Position numbers and translations under genes: made by a program. DNA of 64,000 nucleotides from Lutjanus erythropterus (taxonomy: Eukaryota > Chordata > Actinopteri > Lutjaniformes > Lutjanidae). Numbering within the stretch: the stretch's first letter is position 1; the number at the start of each line of letters is the position of its first letter. A model generated the notes under the pieces. It ran no database searches and had not been told where the DNA came from. It was given only the letters and a program-made list of their open reading frames with translations. Positions 41,076 through 52,590 of this stretch are shown piece by piece. The stretch spans positions 13,236,023 through 13,300,022 of the forward strand of contig CM034609.1 of NCBI GenBank assembly GCA_020091685.1. Direction: 5' to 3'.

Positions 41076-42775
41076 CACACAGCTCTCCTTCCAATAACAA
41101 CAGGACCCTGAGGACGAGTCTTTGATTTTGTTGTTGTTGGTTTATTTGTATTTTGCTTTTGCTTTTTTTTTTTTTTTTTTATCTTTTTTCTGTCAAACTG
41201 ACAGAGGTGTTGCTCAATATTAAGCATTGCAGGCATCTTGAATAGCGTTTTCTCCTCTGTGAAGAGTGTGTGTGTATGACTGTGTGTAGCGCGTATGACT
41301 GGTCAATCCATGTGATATGTATTTTATGAAAAGACAATCATTTGAAAGTTTTAATGCATTGCTTAAGTAAATTTATTTGAGGGTACAACCATGTAAATGA
41401 GGGAGGACAGAACCTGAGGTTCTGAAAAAAGAACCCCTCGTTTTAAAAAACACTGTATTATTGTTTCATATGAGAGCTTTATGGAAAAACAACCACCTTA
41501 GAACCATATAGAGTATGGACCACTTGGCTTGCTGAGACTGTACAATGGAAAAACCAACTCTGATGGAATAATGTGATGTTTGGACAAAGGACAAAACTGA
41601 TAGTGAGGAATCTGACTCGGACTCTGACCTGGAGAGAGGCACCAGCGGTCACTGTGGCCCTCGGCTGCCTTTGAGTTTCTCACTCTGCCTAATCATTGTT
41701 GGAACTGCATTATGTGTTTACTATATGTACTTGTCTCATATTGTTTACCAGATATTTATATCAATCAGCTTAAAGCTAAACATTTTCAGAACATCGCTAG
41801 TGACAATGTTATGAATCACATTAAAGCATTGTGGCACCTTTATAGTAGTCTGGGGAATGTGTTGATTGTGTGCTGGTACTCATGTCAGTAGATATACTAC
41901 AAGCTAAGACAACTTTCTTAATGTGCATCCGTTTGCTTTTATGTTGTTCACAGAATATGACTGAGGACCGAAAGCACAAATCTTCTGGGTTCAGATGATA
42001 TTAACCCCTTCACAACCACATCACAACTTTATGCTATTAATAGCAGTCAAAGAAGTACAAGGATAGCTGTCTTTGAGACATAAAGGACATTTGTAAAAGG
42101 CGTGATGAGTTTGCAGGTTTGCTACAGGTTTACCAATGTGAGATGATTTAAAGTGTCATTGTTGTTTTTTCACACCAGTGACCAAAATGAAAGTTCAAAT
42201 TTTCCTAAATGCAACAATTTTTTTTTTGAAGAATGTTTTCTTGACAACACTACAAAAAAAGACAGCATGAAATCGGTCACTTACAGACAGAGGAAAAAAA
42301 AAATCAGAATAACAAAACTGATATGTATTTTACCATCTCTGTTTGTTAAAGAAGCCAGTTTGATGTTTATTTAAGAAGCTTTATTTAATGATGGACAACA
42401 ACAGGTCACAGGTGTTGTGCATGAAATGCATCACCAAGGATGTGAGATTATGTGTGTCGAACATGTTACAGAGTAAAATGGCGCTGATATAATGACTGAA
42501 AATGTGTTTTATGCTCACAGTACGTACGGATGCATTATGTTATGATGAGATGTTTTCTACAAGACTTTTGAATATGCTGGATATTTTGCTTTGAAAGCTG
42601 AATGGGACTTTGCTGTGCTGGAGGTGGACCCATAGTGTATAAATTTAGACAGTCGGTCCGAAACATCATCTGTCAAATTTCCAATGTGAACATCGCTGTA
42701 TACACATCGTGAAGGAAACATTATGGACCTATTCATGGTAGCTCTCTAAAATAAATTATTCTATTTTGTAATGGC
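41076..42775 (+). other. sdk1: sdk1 3' UTR (probable extent)
   Basis: Follows the stop codon. It holds a T-rich tract near 41165-41180 and no repeat family. The end is inferred from the polyadenylation signal at 42750 with a T/GT-rich stretch just after it. A shorter form could end after ATTAAA at 41820-41825. Confidence 0.5.
42750..42755 (+). terminator. Candidate polyadenylation signal AATAAA
   Basis: Canonical AATAAA followed within 25 bases by a T-rich segment (TTCTATTTTGTAATGG). It is the first canonical hexamer followed by such an element that I noticed downstream of the sdk1 stop codon; no transcript data support it. Confidence 0.45.
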
Positions 42776-42909
42776 TTTTTCTTCATGCCTCATCTTAATA
42801 TTTTATAGAATATAATACAAAGTTATACATAATAATATGTATTGGCAAACAAGACAAATGAGAGATAGTATTAAATATTTGAAACAGTGGTATAAAGAGG
42901 GGGTTTTAA

Positions 42910-43780
42910 AGGTCCAGTGTGCCAGATTTACATGGATTCACTGGCAAAATATGCCATAAATTGAATATTATATCCCTGAGTATGTTTTTAGTAGTGTCCT
43001 GTATAATCACCTGAAAATAAGCGTTTTCCTCATGTAGGATGGACTGTTTTTATCTACATTATATCCTTATATAGACAGTACCCCAGAATGGACAAACCAA
43101 ATTCTGGCCTTTCGCAAACACTGATATCAGGCTACCTTGGTTAAACTGATCTTTCCAAATTCCTGCCTATTTTTCCAACAGTTTCCTGTTTTCCGTTTCC
43201 TAGATATGCTGTGTGCTACGCTTGTCTATGCTGAAAAGAAAACCAAATTTTGAAGAAGAAGAAGATGCTTCTGAGGGACATGGCTAGCAATAGCAACATT
43301 AGCCTGATAACAAAAACTAGGTGGCTAGTTAGCTGGTATATTGCTAACATTAGCTGTTAGATATAACTTGATAGGTAATGATTGATGTAGATTATCTAGT
43401 TAGATAGCTGGCATTTTGCTACAGAGCCCCATATGTGACTATATTTACCTCTCTCTGAAAAGTACCCCAGCAACATATTTTAACCCATATTAAAAATTTG
43501 GTTTTCTTGTCATTAGATGAATCTAGCATATAGCAGGACAAAGTTGACTGGGGTTTGAGGGAGTGGGACTAAGGAGGGGCCAATTATTGAGTGTCTGTGG
43601 GATCAAAATGATCCTGTAGGCATCCAGGAATTGAATTAAAGTAAGCAAGTAAACTAAAGTGTGTGATGAGACCTTTTTCCAAGCTTGGTTTGAGGGAAGG
43701 CCCACAGTCTCAGACTCAAAAAACTCCAGTCTTATGTGCTTAGAAGCAGAGAGTGAGGCGAAATCCTGCACACTGGTCCT
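42910..43780. mobile_element. TTAA-flanked DNA transposon, non-autonomous
   Basis: Ends AGGTCCAGTGTG and, reverse-complemented, AGGACCAGTGTG (11 of 12), continuing as NNNGATTT. TTAA flanks both sides (42906-42909, 43781-43784), fitting a TTAA target duplication. 871 bp with no coding frame. Its centre (GATATGCTGTGTGCTACGCT, then GAAAAGAAAACCAAATTTTG) is shared with 51730-52590. Confidence 0.7.
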
Positions 43781-43784
43781 TTAA

Positions 43785-44492
43785 AGAAAACAGAAACCAT
43801 TTCAGAGCCTCCAGACATCTATTTCACAGACAGTCAGACCTATTTGCATGGTCTGGAAGACAAAGTGATTCTAGGTGACACTTGATCCTATAGTGCAAAA
43901 ATGACCTGATTCTCTGAGCCACAACAGAGACATAATTGGGATGCATAAGAGCATGAGTTACAGGGAAGAATTTGAAGAAGAACCTGATCCGGTGCAAGCA
44001 TGCTGAAAAGCTGGGGGAGGGTTGGGAGAGTGTGCCTGGGTAATCTCCTTATTTCAGGCCGGAAAACATTGATCTTAAGCAAGGCAAAGGGGGGGAGGAA
44101 CAGAGGGATCAGGCTGGAAGGTTTTAAGGAAAAAGGGAAAGTCATGTCAAGGGTACAGATAGTTGGTGTTATTTGTCCTTATCAAAGACTAAATCACAAT
44201 GACAGTTTTCTTAAAGACATTCTGCATTATAAAGTCCAGAGTTGCAGAGGATAAATCAGTCGCATCACATCTCATGCATATTTTATAGCTCAACTTGTTT
44301 CTTCAACAAAACCAAAGCTCATTTTTTAAAACTAAATTTAATGTATTGCCTTGTAAGATTTTAAATAATTCTATTTTGTAGCTCAAAGTTATGGTAATTC
44401 CTCACACTCAACAATACCATGACTATTGTTCACCTTATGCCAATTCACTGCAAAGAGGCACGCAGAGGAAAAATCCTCTGTTCGCACTCAGA

Positions 44493-44535
<43 letters not shown>

Positions 44536-44999
44536 AGATGCGCAGACATGGCTTCACATCAACAAATCTCTTACATTTTCTGCATTTCAGTTCAGTATCT
44601 CCTCATGGGACCGACTTATACAGAGTGCGTCCTAATTCTGACTGCGCTTGTTGGAGTGCATCAGAGCGCGTTCGCAACACAGCTAACTCATCTTGACTGG
44701 TGACTCCAAAATTAGGACAAAATCACGATGGATGACACAGAGGGAAACTGAATGTTACAGCTTTTAAAAAGTTTTGATGAACAAAGGGTTTTGTCAAAAA
44801 TGCAGAAGTTTATGTTGTTTCACTTACAGACACAGAGGCATCACGCATCCATCACTATGCAGTCACTTCAGGCTTCTTCATAACAGTCTGCGAGATGAAG
44901 GTTATGCATCGTAATGATAAGTTTGTGAGCATGGATGACGTACTTAAAGGGGTTTGTTAATAGGTTTTCCACTGTTCTTTGCAATGCAGCAGGCTGAAA
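43785..44999. other. Intergenic stretch with CA microsatellite
   Basis: No gene recognised. A (CA)n run occupies about 44495-44531. Confidence 0.5.
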
Positions 45000-46243
45000 T
45001 TTCAAATTCCCAAAAAGTTGGGATGTTGTTGAAAACATAAATAAAAACAGAGTATAATGATTTGGAAAAAAAACTTCAGATTATATTCAGTTGAATACAT
45101 TTTGATGCCTGCAACATATTCCAGAAAAGTTGGGAAAGGCACATCTTTACCACTGTGTTCCATCATCATCATTTTTTATTTTAACAACACTCAGTGGCCG
45201 TCTGGGCACTGAGGACGCTAACTGTTGATTTTGAAAGTGAACCTCTTTCTTATTCTTGCTTGATAAAAGACTTCAGCTGCTCAGTCTGGGGTCTCTGTTG
45301 TTGTATTTTCCACTTCATAATGCACCACGCATTTTCAGCGGGAGACAGGTGTGGACTGCAGACGGGTCGGTTTAGTACCTCAACTCTTTTACTACGAAGC
45401 CACGCTGTTGTAACATGTACACAATATGTCTTTGCATTGTCTTGCAGAAATAAGCAAGGATGTTTCTGAAAAAGATGTGGTTTGGATAGCAACATATGTC
45501 GCTCCAAAACCTGTATGTACCTTTCAACATAAATGGGACCTTCGCACCTCACATACCATCCGAGATGCTGGCTTGTGAAGTTAGTGCTGGTAACAACCTG
45601 GGTGGTACTTTTCCTCTTTAGCCCAGAGGTTGAGTTGTCCATGATTTCTGAAAAAAATCTGAAACGTGGACTCGTCAGACCAAAGCACACTTTTCCACTT
45701 TGCATCAGTCCATCTCTGATGAGCTCAAGCCCAGCGAAGTCTGCAGCATTTCTGGATGTTATTGATATATGGCTTTTACTTCACATGATAGAGACTTAAC
45801 TTGTTTTTGTAGATGCAGGGATAAACTTTGTTTACTATCAGTTTACCTAAGTGTTCCAGAGCCCATGCAGTACCCTTTGTACAATAATGTGGGTTTTCAG
45901 TGCAGTTTTTAATGCTCTGCCACCTTAGAGGTCAAAGGTCACAAGCAATGAATGTTGGTTTTCAGCCTTGCCCCTTGCTTACAGAGATGTCTGTGGCTTC
46001 TCACCCCATCCTTGCTTTTTACAGCCTTTCCAGGATGCCCCTCTAATACCTGATCATGATACAATCACCTATTATCAATTAACCTGTTTACCTGTGGAAT
46101 GATCCAAACAGGTGTCCAGTCTTTTGCTGCTTCTCTCCCAACTTCTTTGGAAATATGTTGCAGGCATCACATTCAGAATTAGCATGTATTTACAAAAAAA
46201 TAAAGTTTTTACACAATGTCTCAACTTTTTGGGAATTTTGGTT
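45000..46243 (-). mobile_element. Tc1/mariner-related element, copy 2 (degenerate)
   Basis: Ends share AATTCCCAAAAAGTTG in inverted orientation (right end CAACTTTTTGGGAATT). The minus-strand frame at 45250-45705 encodes a 151-codon DDE transposase remnant. Related to the element at 37028-37985 but longer. The upstream half of the transposase, including the first catalytic Asp, is not readable in one frame. Confidence 0.7.
45250..45705 (-). pseudogene. Tc1/mariner-type transposase fragment
   Basis: The 151-codon frame includes FLQDNAKTY, which fits the second catalytic Asp region of Tc1/mariner transposases (QDN.xxH), and PHLSPAENAWCIMKWKI, which fits the third acidic position (SPDLNPIENxW). 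The N-terminal helix-turn-helix and the first Asp are missing, so it is a relic. Confidence 0.7.
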
Positions 46244-46864
46244 GTATGTGCTGGAGCAGTCTTCTGTTCCTATCTGTTTAGTGGAAAATAACGTGGAGGA
46301 AAGTATCAAAAAAACAAGTTAAGTCGAGCCGTGCCATGCAGTGAAATGTGGCTTTATATGGTTTATAGGCTTAGCTATGAAGCCTGACCTTATTGTGCAA
46401 CCTTTGCTGTGAAATAACACAAAACATAAAACTGACACAGTACCACACCACATTTGAGGGATCCTCTGACCCACCCCTCTGCACTGAGAAAACAAATTGT
46501 TAGGTCACACAGCTCCTCATCTGAAGAGATACACAGCAGTTCAGTTCATGTTAAAGGGTTCCCATGAACAATCCTCGACAACAGCCCCAACATCTGACCC
46601 TCTGAGCGTTACTCCACAGCAGATGGTGAAACCAGAGGAAAAAAGTCAGACGGCCAAAGATTTTCCTCAATGTTTAAAATACAACAGCTGAGAATGGACT
46701 TTTTTTTTTAAAGATTCAGAAACATCAAACGCATAAGTTAGCAAGTGGTAAGGCAAAGGCTGAGACATCACTGATGGACCACTGAAAGGAGCTGTCAAGG
46801 CTGCCAATGCAATACACAAAGCTGCAACAACAGGAGACTTTAGTTGCTACAGCAGCATCACCCG
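46244..46864. other. Intergenic stretch, nothing recognised
   Basis: 620 bp with no recognised gene or repeat. Confidence 0.45.
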
Positions 46865-47486
46865 CACTGAAAAAAGAGAATTATTGGACCAGCTTAAAAA
46901 ATTTTCTCAATCTATAACACACAAATGAATTAAGTTTTTTTTTCAACAAGTTAACAACTGCTTTAAATCAGATGTAGTTAATTATCTGATTGCTTCAAAT
47001 CAACAATTTGCATTAATTCAGCTTAAATTTTTTCTGTTTTCCAGGTAAATTTGCTTTAGCAAAATGCAAAATACTGCATAACATCTTAATCGTATTATTT
47101 CAGGAAAAGTGTGTTGTTTCAGTTTGTTAAATGTAATGAATATAGGTACTAATGTTCACATGACTCAATGATGCAGTGAGTTTACCTAAACCAATTCAGT
47201 TGGATCATTTTATAGCAAAATAATACATTGCTTGATCACAAAACATAATTCTGTCTTGCATTAGATGTAACCTTCTTTCCAAGTCACCAAGACAAAATGG
47301 CGGCTCATCTACAGGGGGAAAAATCTGGAACAAATAAGGACATTATGATGTCAGACACACAAATACAAAGAGAAACCTAACTGATGCACTTTAAAAAAGT
47401 AAAAGTAAATCCTAGTTGTTCTAATCTGGGACTCATTCAAAACATTACATTACTGCATCTATGACTGAAATACACTTTTTGTAGTG
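46865..47486. mobile_element. Possible CACTG-ended MITE
   Basis: Left end CACTGAAAAAAG and right end, reverse-complemented, CACTACAAAAAG look like inverted termini of the same general type as the elements at 26164 and 34952. The interior is AT-rich and non-coding. Flanks show no clear target duplication, so this call is tentative. Confidence 0.35.
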
Positions 47487-48725
47487 TAGAACAGAGAGAG
47501 AAAAAAAAAAGCCAAATTGGATTTAATATTTACTTTAATGGAAATCATCCACACGTAATTCAACAAAGTCATCTTCGTGTTATTTTACATCTCTTTGAAA
47601 TTGAAATTTTCCTCTTGACATATCGCTGAGATGCTCGTCATCCCACCATCGAGCGTGCATTTCCAGCTTTCTTGGCTTAAAGAATTTCATGAGGACTAAA
47701 TGCATGATATGTCTCAACAGAGTCAGGGCAAGTGAAAAAAATAGCCTCGGCTGGCTGAATGTATAACAATAACCAGGTTATTGCAGTGTTTGCAGATGCA
47801 TTTTCCAATTTCCTGTCTTAACCAGATTTCATGTTTGGAGTGCATCCAGCAGCATCCAATAAACACACACATAATGTAAGTGCATGTCAGAAGAGAGTGG
47901 TCATGGGTATGTCAGAAAAGCAACTTATAAAACGTGAACACAGCTTGATCCTGAACAAAAGGCCACTGCAGTCAAATTCTCATCATAAAGAGCCCTGTTC
48001 TCCCATCAGCTGGTGGGACTGACCATAATGGGAAAATTGCCAAAGGCAGTAAATAACTTTTGAGTGTGTGTGACGGACAATCTCCACGTAGCTTGTTACA
48101 TTAGGGCAGAACTTAGGTTTTCAAGAATAGTGCAGAAACACAGGCAAGGAAACAGCTGTGAAAGACAAAAGTGAATTCTGCCCAGGTAGTGGAGGAAAGT
48201 GACTCTTGCCCTTTGATAATTATCAACCATTCACACATTCCTTTCTTTTGAGCTCAGGATGAGCATGCACAGCCTTGGGGTGTATCACGGCTGCTTCCCT
48301 CTCATTTCCATAGCAAAAGGTACTAATGAGCGGTCACTGACAGAGGGCAGCTGATCAACCTGGAATACACAAGATTAAAACAAAAAAAAAAGGCTCACTC
48401 GCTCAGAAAAGTCTTTAGTGACTGCAGAATGTAAGAAATCCATGAAAGCTTTTGAACATTTTCCCTCAAAGTGTGAATAATTTGACAATAGTTTGTAGGT
48501 TGTGACTTTAAAAGACAGGAAAGCTATTTTTAAACTTTAAACTTTTAGTTTAATCCCGCTGACATATGATAGCCTGATTTGTCTTATCCCAATTGTCCAA
48601 GTTTTGCAAGTTTATAGTGCTTTAATCTGCAGAAAATTATGTTTTGGATGTTGAGAACTGCCTACTGTTATCTCAAGATCACAAGTTCATTATTTTGTAA
48701 GTTTGAGAAAACAAAAGATAGTATG
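47487..48725. other. Intergenic stretch, nothing recognised
   Basis: About 1.2 kb of AT-rich intergenic DNA without a recognised gene or repeat. Confidence 0.45.
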
Positions 48726-48933
48726 TCACAAGAAAATTACTTTTGTTTTCTCAAGATAACCTGATAATAATGGAGAACTCTAAAATAAGTGTCTGGTTCA
48801 TTTGATCGCACCTTATTTCAGCCTTCAAGATCACTGTCATGTTCAAATTAGAGTTTTATTTGCTGCAGTTAGACTCATTTTTTGAGTTCTCCATAATTAT
48901 AAGTGATCTTAGGGAAAAGTAGTTTTCTTGTGA
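48726..48933. repeat. Imperfect palindrome of about 208 bp
   Basis: The left arm starts TCACAAGAAAATTACTTTTG and contains GGAGAACTCTAAAATAAGTG; the right arm contains CATTTTTTGAGTTCTCC and ends GAAAAGTAGTTTTCTTGTGA. Arms of about 65 bp pair in opposite orientation around a spacer of roughly 75 bp. This is the form of a foldback-type MITE. Confidence 0.6.
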
Positions 48934-50056
48934 TGAACTGTCACATTCATATCTCAAGGAATCTGCATTTTGTTTTCTTAAGATGATGCGTTAAATGAAC
49001 CCGTTCTCATGAGAAAGCCAGCTTTGTTAACTCGAGTAACAAAATAATTAACCTCAAGATAAAGCATTAAATAAATAACTGCAAGCATGGCTGCTCTTGG
49101 TTTCATTACTTTTGGCCTTCTTATCTCGTGTATTCTATTCTTCATGTATATTTAGTGAGGTGTCTCCTAATTATACACTTAATGCACCTTCTCAGAAATG
49201 TAGGGCACTGAAAAAAACGCTATTATTTTCTCCTGCTTCCTTTAATGTGTTTTGTATTGTCACAGAGGATGATTGTGTGTATTTTCCCGCTGAATGACAT
49301 ATCACAAAGAGGACAGACTATAAACACAGAACTTTGGCAGAAAGATAACGCTGCTGTTTGCAATATAAATACAATCTTAAACCTCTAAATATTGATTGAT
49401 TTTTATCTATGGATTATTAAACAGAGAAGCAACAAATCCAAAGGATAACATGTGCAATTATTTCCAACATGGTCCAAAAAGAAAACAAAGAAAACTCAGA
49501 GAAGCCACAAGACACTCAACACACTGGCTCTGGTATCAGTTACGCTGAGTATGGACCATTTTAATCTGAGAACACAACTACTGAGGAGCATATCCACTGA
49601 TAATATTGTAATACTGTTACAGGGGAGACCAGGGAGTGTTGTAACACAGGGTTAATTGTATCCCTGTCAGTTTGACCACTCAGAAAACAGCTGTGGTGAT
49701 GTCATCAGTATCGCACACATTCATTGCTTGGAGTGTGGATTGTTCTAACGGTTCATTAAAATGAGAAGAATTTCTGCATTGTATGCGTGGAACTCTTTGC
49801 AAACCCAAAGCACAAAGAAGTGTGGGTCACGTTTGTACATCAGTCAGTTCTGGGCCCACAAAGCCTGCATCCCAGGGGCAGCAATTTACATCTGACACAA
49901 CTGTGAACCTATGACAGAGACTGAATCCTTATTTGACACATGCACATTCCTGCAGTCCACACACACACAGTCTTTTTTCACTTTAAATTGTTCGCTTTAT
50001 TCAAAAGTGTTTATCCATCCATTATTCTTCAACAATGTTCTTTCAGAAACTGGATA
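48934..50056. other. Intergenic stretch, nothing recognised
   Basis: About 1.1 kb, AT-rich; short open frames show no domain. Confidence 0.45.
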
Positions 50057-50262
50057 CACTTTTAGAAATAGGAGTTCCAAAAGGTTCTACCCAGATCCAT
50101 TTTCTTCTGAAGAATCCATTGTTGAAAAAAGGGTTCATATGGGTTCTTTGTCAGACAAAGGCTGCAGATATTGCTTGAAGAGGGTTTTGTGTGCCATAAT
50201 GTTGGCTGTCAGTAAAACCCCCTGGTATGTTTTAGATAAAACCCTTTGAACATAAATGGACC
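50057..50262. mobile_element. GGTTCT-rich CACT-ended repeat, copy 5 (truncated)
   Basis: Left end CACTTTTAGAAATAGGAGTT is preceded by TA. The family's internal AAAACCCTTTGAACATAAA unit follows, then similarity stops near 50262 without the right inverted end. Confidence 0.55.
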
Positions 50263-50623
50263 TCTTTGTATTTGAAATTCACTCAAATAATCTGTGATTG
50301 TGTCGTAGATGTCCAAGTGAGTTTTATTTGTGGTGCCATGTATTAAAGTTTGAGAGATGGCATGAACACGCTGGGTGAGTGATGCTCAAACAAAAGATGC
50401 AGATCTCTCTTATTACCTTGACTGGTAACAAAGATTAGTTTATGGCAAATTATTATATATATATGGTTTCATTTTTTTTAGTCTTCCTATATATGTTGGA
50501 CAGAAACATCTGGAAACATCATGAAGTGGTGGTAATTTGAATAATGATTTATTTCCCTATTTTATTTTTCATATTATGTCTTGATGACACAGACACCTCC
50601 TTTAAGAGAAAAGGAAATGAGCC

Positions 50624-50643
50624 TGTGTGTGTGTGTGTGTGTG
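50624..50643. repeat. Short (GT)n run upstream of candidate promoter
   Basis: About ten GT units, 155 bp upstream of the TATA-like box. Confidence 0.85.
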
Positions 50644-50798
50644 AGTGGCCCCATGCTGGCAGCCTGTGTCTTTAAGGAGCCATGTAAAGAGGGCGTGTTC
50701 AAACGCACTACCGACCGAGGCAGGAGGCATTGTAGTGAGTTATTGCGCCTCAGAGCAGCAGCCCCGCTTCTGAGGATGCGGTGACAGCAACAGAAACA

Positions 50799-50808
50799 TA
50801 TATTTATA
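50799..50808 (+). promoter_or_regulatory. TATA-like box of a candidate promoter
   Basis: TATATTTATA in a locally GC-richer segment. If used, transcription would start at about 50828-50838, giving a leader of roughly 60 nt before the ATG at 50893. Sequence inference only. Confidence 0.3.
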
Positions 50809-50892
50809 TGAGAAAAGAGAGACCCGTGTGTCCGACAGAGTTATTTGGATTTCCGAGAGTCGAGCAGAGCGTCCGGCGTCTCCTTTCTTTTG

Positions 50893-50968
50893 ATGAACGC
50901 ACCCCCATTGTCAACCTGCTGGGGGCCTAAAAGTGAAGCAGCACCCGGCTTTATGAATGGGATGCTCG
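50893..50968 (+). CDS. Candidate first coding exon of an unidentified downstream gene
   Basis: ATG at 50893 opens 25 codons, MNAPPLSTCWGPKSEAAPGF then MNGML, ending in phase 1 at a good donor (CTCG/GTAAGT, GT at 50969). An in-frame TGA at 50809-50811 lies upstream and no earlier in-frame ATG follows it. A second in-frame Met is at codon 21. I do not recognise the protein. In mammals FOXK1 lies downstream of SDK1, but this peptide does not resemble the FOXK1 start I remember. No second exon was found before the window end, so the gene, if real, has a first intron over 13 kb. It could instead be a non-coding exon. Confidence 0.35.
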
Positions 50969-51729
50969 GTAAGTGCACGCGCCTCAATGTTCGTACTTGC
51001 ACTTCACCTTGACCACATATAAGAAATATGTTTGCTTTTGTTCACACAGCTCAGATGTGTGTTTAACAGAGCGGCTTTATTCAGCGCGTCAGGAGAGCGC
51101 ACTGTGCGTCAGGCAGCTGACTCCTCTGTGGTCAGATAGTTATTGTTCTCCTGCCATTGACCCACCCAGAATCACAGCTTTATTGTTCTGTGATCGAGCC
51201 GCCACACAGTGAGAAATACAACAGACGACTGAGTGCTGTCAAATTGACTCTTAGAGAGAGGCACTATTTTCTCTGTGGAGGTATATCGAGAGAATCGAGC
51301 TTATTTCTCTGGAGCCATTCAGCAGCAATATGAATGTCTTCATAATATTAGCTTATTTGGGGATGCTTTCAAGCTACAATTGATGGATTGATTTCTTTTT
51401 GGACATACCACGTTTTACTAAATTGAAACTCTCACAGGCCTCAAATGGAGACCAGATAAGCTTCAGATTGTCCATAATAAGGCCAAACGTGTGAGAGGAC
51501 ATTTTGATTTGTAGTCACCTACATATGGAGTGATGCAATGATCTTGTTCAAATACATGTTTCTGAAACAGAGGTTTTCAAAGTAGGACACAGACCTGCCC
51601 AGTTAGGGGCTCCAAACAGTTTGAAGAGGAAGTGAATGAAAGTAAAAAAAAACATTAATTATTACATTAGTTATAAAAAAGGAGATCACATAATGTAGAG
51701 CAGCCTAAATGTGTGTGAATTGGTTAAAG
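50969..51729. other. Candidate first intron, start
   Basis: Relatively GC-rich for the first 250 bp, then AT-rich. No repeat family recognised. Confidence 0.4.
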
Positions 51730-52590
51730 AGACAGTTCAGAGGTATAGTATGGGGGAACTATTTTCCCACTTTCCCTTTTTGCTTTGTGGTCCAATAACT
51801 TGGTACCCAGCAGAACCTTGATTAAATGTCTCATTTCTTGTACTTAGATATGCTATGTGCTAGGCTCGCCTGTGTTGAAAAGAAAACCACATTTTGATGA
51901 TTAGTAAATTAGTTCAAATATGTTGCTGCAGGATCTGTAAAAGCAATATGTACATAGTCACATCTTTAGCAAATGTTCTCAAAACACTAGCTTATTAGCT
52001 AGCTAAGGAATGACACAGATTAGCTAGCTGGTGATCTGTTAAAATTAGCTGTCAGATGTAACTGAGGTTGTCAAAAGTATTGATACTTGAGATAGTTTTT
52101 TGATACTGCGCCTTTGAAACAATACAATATCTGTTAATTACAGTATTAAATATCATTTTTTAAATTAGTATTGTATCGAACTTTAAAAATCTGGTATGGT
52201 AACAACAACTAGCTACTCTAGCTAAAGATCGATGTAGATTACCTGGGTAGTTAGCTAGAGTTTTGTCACACAGCAAAACACTACCTTAATTATCTAGTTA
52301 ATGGTTGATATATATTAGCTTGATAGTTAGCTAGTGCTTTCTTTAATGTCTCTGTAATGTGATTATATATATACATATATAATTTATGTTGCTTTACAAG
52401 TCCCCTAGCAACATCTTTTAACCATCTTCATAATTTGTTTTTCTTTTCAACATGGACAAACCTGGCACATAAGTACAAGAAATGGGACAGGAGAACTTTG
52501 GAAGGGTTCAATGGCTGAGTGTCTATGGGATCAGTAACATAAACAAGATCCCATTGATGTCCAGAAAAAAAAAAACTGTTTTGAAACATT
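51730..52590. mobile_element. Diverged relative of the TTAA-flanked element at 42910
   Basis: Shares central blocks with 42910-43780: GATATGCTATGTGCTAGGCT, GAAAAGAAAACCACATTTTG, TAGCAACATCTTTTAACC and TGAGTGTCTATGGGATCA in the same order and orientation. The ends are degraded; TTAA occurs at 51724-51727 on the left, and no matching right end is seen. Confidence 0.5.

Noticed and set aside
40659..41078. 139-codon open frame on the minus strand covering the last sdk1 exon
   Set aside because: It mirrors a GC-rich, proline-rich coding exon on the + strand; no domain and no splice context of its own. Overlap by composition.
40654..41097. 147-codon + strand frame overlapping the last sdk1 exon
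   Set aside because: It is the shifted frame of the same exon and lacks conserved motifs, whereas the sdk1 frame carries the conserved tail and SFV terminus.
44391..44703. Three overlapping + strand frames with His-Thr runs
   Set aside because: Products of the CA microsatellite at 44495-44531.
49207..49225. CACTGAAAAAAACG string as the end of another CACTG MITE
   Set aside because: No matching inverted end or family interior found nearby.
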